Assembly: GCA_031388585.1 (NCBI GenBank)
Contig: JANMRU010000041.1
Coordinates: forward strand, 1 to 5,062
DNA length: 5,062 bases
Source: PCC-6802 sp031388585
GTDB taxonomy: Bacteria > Cyanobacteriota > Cyanobacteriia > Pseudanabaenales > Pseudanabaenaceae
Direction of reading: 5' to 3'
A program made the position numbers and the translations under genes. Every line of letters begins with the position of its first letter. Positions within the stretch are counted from its first letter, which is position 1. This document shows positions 1 to 5,062 of the stretch, one piece after another. The notes under the pieces are model-generated. The model searched no databases. It was not told the DNA's origin and was given only the letters and a program-made list of their open reading frames with translations.

Positions 1-171
1 AAAGAATGTATATCGTTCGATCGCCTGCCCCGCGAAAAAACGCCAAATCGGCTGCCGCGTTTTGACATCCACTTCATTCGCTAGATACTCTTGCGTCCAG
101 CCTTTGGAGGCAAACTGTTGCTTAGCCTTTTTGACTCCCGATGGTGATGCTCTTAGCGAGCGCTTTGCCAT
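1..171 (-). CDS. N-terminal fragment of an HTH-headed protein, possibly a NACHT/STAND-type regulator (partial)
   Basis: The minus strand is open from an ATG at 171-169 to the window edge: 57 codons with no stop, so the C-terminal part lies outside. The protein begins MAKRSLRASPSG, followed by a basic helix (KKAKQQFASKG, residues 14-24) and a helix-turn-helix-like stretch: WTQEYLANEV (25-34), a turn with VKTRQPIWRFF (36-46), then GQAIERYTF (48-56). This resembles a divergent Cro/XRE-type module. From memory, cyanobacteria carry many proteins with a very similar start (RSLRASP...GWTQEYLA...TRQPIWRFF), in which the module precedes a NACHT or NB-ARC ATPase, pentapeptide repeats or similar domains; that identity is recalled and not checked. 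The start is supported by the fit to this N-terminus, although no clear Shine-Dalgarno sequence precedes it. The gene is transcribed away from the glycosyltransferase operon, so a shared function is not implied. The effector domain, and so the function, cannot be seen. Confidence 0.7.
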   Translation of the reverse strand, partial: MAKRSLRASPSGVKKAKQQFASKGWTQEYLANEVDVKTRQPIWRFFAGQAIERYTFF

Positions 172-277
172 AGTGGGAACCATCGATTAATGTCAGGTAT
201 GTTTTAGTTATACAAATGCTAGCTAAAAAATCCCAGACTTTAAAGTAAACATTCGTAATTAAATCAAACACATATAC

Positions 278-306
278 ATTGTACCCCACCTATAGGCTCT
301 TTTCAC
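278..306 (-). promoter_or_regulatory. Possible sigma-70-type promoter for the leftward gene
   Basis: Read on the minus strand, GTGAAA (306-301; four of six matches to TTGACA) is followed after exactly 17 bases by TACAAT (283-278; five of six matches to TATAAT). Transcription would start near 271 and give a leader of about 100 bases before the ATG at 171. This is a consensus match in AT-rich DNA only, so chance is a real alternative. Confidence 0.3.
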
Positions 307-343
307 GTCTTCCATATCAGTGCTTTAAGGCTAAAAGCAGTAC

Positions 344-438
344 ATATAGCAATCCTAAATCATTTGTAAAATGAAATGGCTTTGTGAAAAAGGATTCCTT
401 CGGAATCCTTTTTCACAATCCAGATAGGATCGCTATAT
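344..438. mobile_element. MITE-like palindromic repeat element, about 95 bp
   Basis: The ends form imperfect terminal inverted repeats: ATATAGCAATCCTA at 344-357 and TAGGATCGCTATAT at 425-438 (13 of 14 positions match after reverse complementing). The centre is a perfect 17-bp hairpin. The two halves are unequal (55 and 37 bases), because the left half carries about 18 extra bases around 358-381. It has no coding capacity. The outermost TA dinucleotides could be a TA target duplication of the kind made by IS630/Tc1-mariner transposases, but that is ambiguous because they also belong to the palindrome. Short non-coding elements with TATAGC...GCTATA ends are, as I recall, common in cyanobacterial genomes. 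No transposase is in the window, so any movement would need one acting in trans. Confidence 0.65.
382..418. repeat. Perfect 17-bp inverted repeat with a 3-base loop
   Basis: The arms are TTGTGAAAAAGGATTCC (382-398) and GGAATCCTTTTTCACAA (402-418), separated by TTC. As RNA on either strand this would be a very stable hairpin. No T-run follows it on either strand, and it lies between divergent gene starts rather than after a gene, so it is better explained as the core of the repeat element than as a rho-independent terminator. Confidence 0.85.
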
Positions 439-477
439 TAAGTTGATCTACGTTTTAATAAGCTTTAGTACATTCCT

Positions 478-495
478 ATACAATTCATACAATTC
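478..495 (+). repeat. 9-bp tandem direct repeat (ATACAATTC, two copies)
   Basis: Two exact head-to-tail copies lie about 125 bases before the first operon start codon. Each contains TACAAT, a five-of-six match to a -10 hexamer. They could be paired regulator half-sites, alternative -10 elements, or a chance duplication in AT-rich sequence. Confidence 0.5.
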
Positions 496-604
496 AGCGA
501 TCTAGCTATACATGATTTCACACATCTCACAGTTAGAGTCTTATTATTAAGATAACAACCTTTAGATACAGCCGCCATCATCGCCTGCACTAAAAGTTAT
601 AGCC

Positions 605-609
605 AGGAG
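605..609 (+). promoter_or_regulatory. Ribosome binding site of the first glycosyltransferase gene
   Basis: AGGAG lies 8 bases before the ATG at 618. An in-frame stop (TAG, 600-602) sits just upstream, so no earlier start is possible in this frame and the ATG at 618 is well fixed. Confidence 0.8.
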
Positions 610-617
610 ATTTAATA

Positions 618-1694
618 ATGAGAATTGCCCAAGTTGCTCCCCTATGGGTACAAGTTCCTCCCCCCGCTTATGGCGGCACTGAACTCATAGTAAGTTTACT
701 CACAGAAGAATTAGTAAATCGCGGTCATGATGTCACGTTATTTGCGTCTGGTGACTCTACCACTGAAGCTAAGTTAGTATCTGTTCTTCCCAAAGCTTTG
801 CGTTTAGACAGTAGCATTAAAGATCCGAATATCTACGATATGCTCAATATGGCACGAGTCTTTGAGAATGCTGATAAATTTGACATCATTCATTCCCATG
901 TTGGTTGTGTAGCACTACCCTATTCAAATCTAGTAAAAACTCCTATAGTTCATACTCTGCATGGTGTTTTCACATCAGACAATGAAAAACTGTTCTCCTA
1001 CGCTCGCAATCAATCCTTTATCAGTATTTCTAATTCACAACGAGATACACATTTGGGGTTAAACTATGTATCGACTATTTACAACGGTATCGCTCCCAAT
1101 ACTTACAACTTTTATCCCCAGCCAGAACATCCGCCTTATCTGGCTTTTTTAGGGAGAATATCACCTGAAAAGGGAGCACATTTAGCGATTGAAATTGCTC
1201 AACGCTCTGGGTGGCATCTCAAGATGGCAGGGAAAATTGATCCCGTAGATGTAGAGTATTTTGAGACAGCAATTCGACCCCATATTGATGGGGATCTGAT
1301 CGAATTTCAGGGGGAAGCAAATCACCAACAAAAAAGTGTGCTGATGGGTGGAGCTGTGGCAACTCTCTTCCCAATTACATGGAAAGAGCCATTTGGATTA
1401 GTGATGATTGAGTCTATGGTAACCGGAACACCTGTAATTGCGATCGGCTTAGGTTCTGCTCCTGAAGTGATTGCCGACGGCGTGAGCGGATATCTGTGTC
1501 AGAATGTAGATGAATGCATCGCCGCGATCGACAAGGCATCCCAGTTAAATCGGTATGTTTGTAGAGAGCACGTCTTGACTAACTTCACCGCAAAGCGAAT
1601 GGTTGATGGATATGAGGCTGTATATCATAGGATCTTAGCGGCGGGAAATTCCCAAAATAGACACATTCAGACTCAGCACCTGGTAATGAAATAA
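618..1694 (+). CDS. Glycosyltransferase family 4 protein (GT-B fold)
   Basis: The 358-residue product is a normal length for a GT4 retaining glycosyltransferase, which transfers a sugar from a nucleotide-sugar donor, probably in the cytoplasm; no signal peptide or membrane segment is visible. The N-terminal Rossmann half (about 1-165) starts MRIAQVAPLW and carries the glycine-rich acceptor-side loop YGGTE (18-22) and HTLHG (112-116). The C-terminal donor-binding half (about 170-340) has GRISPEKG (179-186), whose R and K usually contact the donor phosphates. It also has the E-x7-E motif EPFGLVMIE (E257 and E265), followed by GTPVIA and a SAPEVI...G.SGYL stretch. All landmark residues are present, so the enzyme is probably active. 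It is first in a likely three-gene operon: 52 bases separate it from the next glycosyltransferase. Donor and acceptor cannot be deduced. It contains no HIP1 site, unlike the two genes after it. Confidence 0.9.
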   Translation: MRIAQVAPLWVQVPPPAYGGTELIVSLLTEELVNRGHDVTLFASGDSTTEAKLVSVLPKALRLDSSIKDPNIYDMLNMARVFENADKFDIIHSHVGCVALPYSNLVKTPIVHTLHGVFTSDNEKLFSYARNQSFISISNSQRDTHLGLNYVSTIYNGIAPNTYNFYPQPEHPPYLAFLGRISPEKGAHLAIEIAQRSGWHLKMAGKIDPVDVEYFETAIRPHIDGDLIEFQGEANHQQKSVLMGGAVATLFPITWKEPFGLVMIESMVTGTPVIAIGLGSAPEVIADGVSGYLCQNVDECIAAIDKASQLNRYVCREHVLTNFTAKRMVDGYEAVYHRILAAGNSQNRHIQTQHLVMK

Positions 1695-1730
1695 AATTCT
1701 GCTTCTAAATGGAGAAGTAAGACATCATAA

Positions 1731-1736
1731 GAAGGA
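1731..1736 (+). promoter_or_regulatory. Ribosome binding site of the second glycosyltransferase gene
   Basis: GAAGGA ends 10 bases before the ATG at 1747 and 13 bases before a second, in-frame ATG at 1750. The spacing favours 1747, but initiation at 1750 would remove only one methionine. Confidence 0.65.
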
Positions 1737-1746
1737 TATAAATATC

Positions 1747-3054
1747 ATGATGGGTTTAAATAGACAGGCGATCGCACTCATCTCCGATCACGCCGATCCT
1801 GCGGCAGAGATTGGCTCAGAAGAAGCAGGCGGACAAAACGTGTATGTGCGTCATGTCGGTGAAACTCTAGCGACCCTAGGTTGGCATGTCGATATGTTTA
1901 CGCGTAAAGTCCATGCTGATGATGCTGCGATCGTGCAACATTCGCCCCATTGCCGAACGATTCGCCTCAAAGCCGGGGCAGAAGCATATATTCCTAGAGA
2001 TAAATTATTTGAGCATATGCCAGAGTTTGTTAGGTCATTTCAAGCATTTCAAATGACTCACGGATTGAATTATCCATTAATTCATACTAACTATTGGCTT
2101 TCCGCTTGGGCTGGCTTAGAGTTGAAAAAAACTAATGGTATCCAACTGGTTCATACTTATCATTCGTTAGGAGCCGTGAAATATCAATCGCTTACCGATC
2201 TCCCCCAAATTGCCAATACTCGTCTGATGGTTGAGCGAGATATTCTAGAGAATGCTAATTGTGTAGTGGCGACTAGCCCACAGGAAAAAGAAAGCTTGCG
2301 ATCGCTTGTTTCCACTCGTGGTCAGATTGAAATTATCCCCTGCGGCACGGATACTAATAACTTTCGCCTGACATCTAAGGCTGATGCTCGCACTAAATTG
2401 AAATTAAACAGCCGTGAAAAAGTTATTCTCTACGTGGGTAGATTTGATTCGCGTAAAGGCATTGAAACTCTGGTAAGAGCTTGTGCTCTACTAAAACAAG
2501 CAGTAAAGGAAAAGGATACAAATAATCTCAAACTGGTAATTGTTGGAGGTAGTTCCCCTAATATGCCTGATGGCGATGAGAGAACAAGAATTGAACATAT
2601 CGTAGATGAATTAGGAATGAGGGACTCTACTCTCTTTGCGGGTAGGATTGGGCATGATATTTTGCCGCTTTATTATACCGCTGCCGATGTTTGTGTAATT
2701 CCTAGTCACTATGAACCATTTGGGTTAGTGGCGATCGAGGCTATGGCTTGTGGTGTTCCAGTTGTAGCTTCTAATGTGGGGGGCTTAAAATTTACAATTA
2801 TTCCTGAAGAGACTGGTCTTTTAGTTGAGCCAAAAGATATAAAAGCTTTTGCCCGTGGTATCCATCGTATTCTTTTTGATGAATTATGGGCCAGGAAAAT
2901 GAGAAATCAGGCATCAGTAAATGTGAATCAGCGATTTAGTTGGGCAGGAGTTACTATTCAACTAAGTGAACTCTACCGTCGTGTCTTAGCTCAGTCAATT
3001 ATGCACGATCAAGCTTGGAGCTACAAAATGCCAAGTATAAGCAGGTCAGCATAA
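1747..3054 (+). CDS. MshA-like GT4 glycosyltransferase
   Basis: The 435-residue protein is a GT-B retaining glycosyltransferase of the GT4 branch that includes D-inositol 3-phosphate glycosyltransferase (MshA) and sucrose-phosphate-synthase relatives. The N-terminal half has IALISDHADP (9-18), then EEAGGQNVYVR (25-35), the acceptor/donor loop typical of this branch, IHTNYWLS (112-119) and HTYHSLG (136-142). The donor-binding half has GRFDSRKG (231-238) with the expected R and K, ADVCVIPSHYEPFGLVAIE with the E-x7-E pair E323/E331, and ACGVPVVASNVGG. All signature residues are intact. No HAD-type phosphatase domain is fused and no membrane segment is seen. MshA itself makes mycothiol in actinobacteria and cyanobacteria are not known for that pathway, so the name describes only the family; sucrose or another glucoside is possible. 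It lies 52 bases after the first glycosyltransferase and 59 bases before the hydrolase gene, which suggests co-transcription. Confidence 0.9.
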   Translation: MMGLNRQAIALISDHADPAAEIGSEEAGGQNVYVRHVGETLATLGWHVDMFTRKVHADDAAIVQHSPHCRTIRLKAGAEAYIPRDKLFEHMPEFVRSFQAFQMTHGLNYPLIHTNYWLSAWAGLELKKTNGIQLVHTYHSLGAVKYQSLTDLPQIANTRLMVERDILENANCVVATSPQEKESLRSLVSTRGQIEIIPCGTDTNNFRLTSKADARTKLKLNSREKVILYVGRFDSRKGIETLVRACALLKQAVKEKDTNNLKLVIVGGSSPNMPDGDERTRIEHIVDELGMRDSTLFAGRIGHDILPLYYTAADVCVIPSHYEPFGLVAIEAMACGVPVVASNVGGLKFTIIPEETGLLVEPKDIKAFARGIHRILFDELWARKMRNQASVNVNQRFSWAGVTIQLSELYRRVLAQSIMHDQAWSYKMPSISRSA

Positions 3055-4989
3055 TTCACGGCATAGATTATACTTAAATTCACTATATCAAGAATGTTAA
3101 TACGGTCAATCATATGTCCAACTCAATTGAACCAGACATAATTGAAATTGATGGGAGGACATTTGTTCCTGCCGAACAAGTGCTGGTTGACCCATGGAAT
3201 TGCGTAATAGGCGAGCACCCTATTTCCACTCTGACCTTAAAAGATGATGATTTATTCTTGATCACCGATACCCTAGGCAATATTTCTGATCTTCGCTGTC
3301 ACATGGGCGGAATTGAGGACAGCATGGGGTTGTTCTGTCGAGATACAAGGTTTCTCAGTCGTCTGGAGTTGCAAATTGATGGGCGATTGCCCATTTCTTT
3401 TAGCAGTACTGCCCGTAAAGGATTTGCTATGTCAGTTTTGTGTTCAAATCCAGAGATTAGCGATCAAGATGCTAATCAAAATGCCAATCAAATTAAAGCT
3501 GAAACCATTGGCATTCATCGAGAAATTGTAATCAAAGGTGGGTTATTTGAGGAGATGAAAGTAACCAACTACAACACTAATCCCGTCAGTTTTACAGTCA
3601 GTCTGAGCTTTGATGCTGATTTTCGTGATTTATTTGAAGTGAAAGGAGCTAAGCGCGAAAAAAGAGGGAGTTTACTAAGCTATCTGCCCAATCAAGAACA
3701 AAAGTTAACTGAACCATTATCCAAAGAAATAGTACTTGCCTATGAAGGATTAGATGGCGTTTTAATGGAATCTCGGATTCAATTTAATTCGCATCAGCCA
3801 GATGAAATTCATGGATATACAGCAGTTTGGCGATTAGATTTAGCTGCGCATGAATCGAGAACTGTAGGATATCTGATTCATTTGTTTACCAACAATCGGT
3901 CTACCTCCGTGGTCAGCGTCCCGCAAACATTTTCACAGGCAAAAGCGGAGGAGTTATTAGAAGAGAAGATCTGGACAGAGCAAATTACTAAAATTCAAAC
4001 AGATAATAAATCACTGAATCTAGTAATTGATCGGGCTGTACAGGATATCTATTTATTAAGACAAACCTCTGAAAAGTATAATTTCCTCTCTGCTGGAGTG
4101 CCATGGTTTTCTACTTTATTTGGCAGAGATTCCATCATAGCTGCCTCCCAAACCTTAATTTTAAATCCAGCGATCGCGCGCGAAACCCTTTCTATTCTTG
4201 CTCACTTTCAGGGCAAAATCGACGATGAATGGCGAGATGAGCAACCTGGCAAGATTCTCCATGAAATTCGGTTAGGCGAGATGGCACGTTGTAATGAAGT
4301 CCCACACACCCCATACTATGGCACGGTTGATGCCACTCCACTGTGGTTGATGCTTTATGCTGAGTATTTTGCTTGGACAGAGGACAATACAACGTTAGAG
4401 CAACTATGGGCAAATGCGATCGCAGCAATGGCATGGATCGATCGCAACTGCAAAGAAACTGGCTATCTCAGTTACCATCGTTCCTCTAAAAAAGGGTTGC
4501 TGAATCAAGGCTGGAAAGATTCCGAGAATTGCATTGTCAATCGCAAGGGCGAACTTGCCAAGGGGGCGATCGCTTTATGTGAGGTGCAAGGATATGTCTA
4601 TGCCGCTAAGATTCGGATGAGCGAATTAGCCGAGAGGAAGCAGCTATTTGATTTAGCAAAACTCTGGCGATCGCAGGCCAAAGATTTAAAATTGCGTTTC
4701 AATCAAGATTTTTGGTTACCAGATCAAGACTATTGCGCTCTGGCCCTGGATGGTGAAGGCAACCCCGTAGATAGTATTACTTCCAATCCTGGGCATTGTT
4801 TGAATTTGGGCATTTTTGATCGCGAAAAGGCGCTTAGCGTGGCGGCACGTTTAAATGCGCCAGACATGTTCAACGGCTGGGGTATTCGTACACTTAGTAG
4901 CATTTCTCCCGCTTACAATCCAATGGGATATCATATTGGTTCGGTTTGGCCCCATGATACTAGTCTAATTGCTTTAGGGTTGCGATCGC
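1768..4989. repeat. Scattered HIP1 octamers (GCGATCGC), seven copies
   Basis: Exact copies are at 1768-1775, 2298-2305, 4170-4177, 4416-4423, 4566-4573, 4667-4674 and 4982-4989. HIP1 is a highly over-represented palindrome in many cyanobacterial genomes. Two copies lie in the second glycosyltransferase gene and five in the barrel-domain half of the hydrolase gene. None lies in positions 1-1767. Confidence 0.9.
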
Positions 4990-5062
4990 TTGGCTTGGGT
5001 AAACAATCTCTGCAATTAGCGCAAGGCTTGATTGAGATGACTGTGTCGCAGCCCTATCAACG
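3114..5062 (+). CDS. Amylo-alpha-1,6-glucosidase / glycogen-debranching-like protein (3' partial)
   Basis: The frame is open from ATG 3114 to the window end: 649 codons plus 2 bases. Proteins of this type are, as I recall, roughly 700-750 residues, so a C-terminal piece is missing. Residues about 36-260 match the bacterial debranching-enzyme N-terminal beta domain (GDE_N_bis type): LKDDDLFLITD (42-52), MGLFCRDTRFLSRLEL (71-86), FDADFRDLFEVKG (166-178). From about 295 onward is an (alpha/alpha)6-barrel hydrolase domain of the MGH1-like/trehalase-like group, with GVPWFSTLFGRDS (328-340), YYGTVDAT (401-408), NQGWKDS (464-470) and MGYHIGSVWPHD (604-615). D469 is my candidate for an acidic catalytic residue, by analogy. 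The expected role is hydrolysis of a glucosidic bond in glycogen branches or in a small glycoside. An in-frame stop at 3075-3077 limits upstream extension, and no Shine-Dalgarno sequence precedes ATG 3114. It is third in the likely operon. Confidence 0.88.
   Translation, partial: MSNSIEPDIIEIDGRTFVPAEQVLVDPWNCVIGEHPISTLTLKDDDLFLITDTLGNISDLRCHMGGIEDSMGLFCRDTRFLSRLELQIDGRLPISFSSTARKGFAMSVLCSNPEISDQDANQNANQIKAETIGIHREIVIKGGLFEEMKVTNYNTNPVSFTVSLSFDADFRDLFEVKGAKREKRGSLLSYLPNQEQKLTEPLSKEIVLAYEGLDGVLMESRIQFNSHQPDEIHGYTAVWRLDLAAHESRTVGYLIHLFTNNRSTSVVSVPQTFSQAKAEELLEEKIWTEQITKIQTDNKSLNLVIDRAVQDIYLLRQTSEKYNFLSAGVPWFSTLFGRDSIIAASQTLILNPAIARETLSILAHFQGKIDDEWRDEQPGKILHEIRLGEMARCNEVPHTPYYGTVDATPLWLMLYAEYFAWTEDNTTLEQLWANAIAAMAWIDRNCKETGYLSYHRSSKKGLLNQGWKDSENCIVNRKGELAKGAIALCEVQGYVYAAKIRMSELAERKQLFDLAKLWRSQAKDLKLRFNQDFWLPDQDYCALALDGEGNPVDSITSNPGHCLNLGIFDREKALSVAARLNAPDMFNGWGIRTLSSISPAYNPMGYHIGSVWPHDTSLIALGLRSLGLGKQSLQLAQGLIEMTVSQPYQ
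3468..3491 (+). repeat. 12-bp imperfect tandem duplication inside the hydrolase gene
   Basis: GATGCTAATCAA (3468-3479) is followed directly by AATGCCAATCAA (3480-3491), matching at 10 of 12 positions and encoding DANQ-NANQ (residues 119-126). It falls between conserved blocks of the N-terminal beta domain, probably in a surface loop, and keeps the frame. Confidence 0.6.

Larger units (their letters stand above)
439..617 (+). promoter_or_regulatory. Upstream leader of the glycosyltransferase operon; promoter not resolved
   Basis: This 179-base AT-rich stretch must hold the operon promoter if transcription does not start further left. Candidate -10 boxes are TACAAT at 479-484 and 488-493 and TATTAT at 542-547; none has a convincing -35 box at 16-18 bases, so I do not choose between them. 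The 9-mer ATACAATTC is present twice in direct tandem (478-486, 487-495). No riboswitch-like structure or convincing reading frame was recognised. Confidence 0.35.

Noticed and set aside
382..418. The strong hairpin as a rho-independent terminator
   Set aside because: No T-run follows on either strand, and both flanking genes read away from it, so there is no transcript to end here.
371..427. 18-codon reading frame inside the palindromic element
   Set aside because: It spans the hairpin arms, has no ribosome binding site, and its sequence is dictated by the palindrome.
512..550. 12-codon reading frame (MISHISQLESYY) in the operon leader
   Set aside because: No Shine-Dalgarno sequence, no attenuator-like hairpin after it and no amino-acid bias that would suggest a leader peptide.
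1700..1719. Small hairpin (CTTCT and AGAAG, extendable to 7 pairs with one G-T) between the two glycosyltransferase genes
   Set aside because: Too short, not GC-rich and without a T-run; expected by chance in a 52-base gap.
1747..3054. Naming the second glycosyltransferase sucrose-phosphate synthase or MshA
   Set aside because: The motifs support the shared GT4 branch only; no residues visible to me separate these activities, and no pathway partner is in the window.
3094..3141. ATG at 3094 as the hydrolase start
   Set aside because: It is in a different frame from the hydrolase and stops at 3139-3141 after 15 codons.
3313..3531. 72-codon plus-strand reading frame
   Set aside because: It lies inside the hydrolase gene in another frame; the hydrolase frame here encodes recognisable family motifs, while this product has no family-like features.
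4192..4434. 80-codon minus-strand reading frame
   Set aside because: It is antisense to the barrel domain of the hydrolase, which has conserved motifs across this stretch; it has no recognisable motif or ribosome binding site.
1..5062. tRNA, rRNA, CRISPR array, transposase gene
   Set aside because: I looked for clover-leaf-like segments, regularly spaced repeats and transposase motifs and found none.

Overview
The window looks like cyanobacterial chromosomal DNA. The palindrome GCGATCGC (HIP1) occurs seven times in about 5 kb, where chance predicts fewer than one, and the proteins have a cyanobacterial character. A filamentous or Pseudanabaena-like organism is my guess, from the composition and the type of small palindromic repeat present; that part is inference.

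Layout. Positions 1-171 (minus strand) hold the first 57 codons of a gene that runs off the left edge. Its N-terminus looks like the small helix-turn-helix module that I recall at the front of large cyanobacterial NACHT/STAND-type or repeat proteins. Positions 172-617 form a divergent intergenic region. It holds a possible minus-strand promoter, a 95-bp MITE-like palindromic element (344-438) with a 17-bp perfect central hairpin, and an AT-rich leader with a 9-bp tandem repeat. Three genes then follow on the plus strand, closely spaced and probably one operon: a GT4-family glycosyltransferase (618-1694), a second, MshA-like GT4 glycosyltransferase (1747-3054), and the start of an amylo-alpha-1,6-glucosidase-like protein (3114 to beyond 5062). 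The third gene is open through the right edge, so its C-terminus is missing.

Working together. Two retaining GT-B glycosyltransferases, which would build a glycoside from sugar nucleotides, are coupled to an (alpha/alpha)6-barrel glycoside hydrolase. This suggests a synthesis-and-turnover module for a glucoside, for example a compatible solute, storage glucan or secreted glycan. The substrate cannot be read from the sequence. I see no RNA gene, CRISPR array, transposase or complete defence system. The most interesting points are the undefined product of the GT-GT-hydrolase operon, the palindromic element in the divergent promoter region, and the truncated HTH-headed gene at the left edge.
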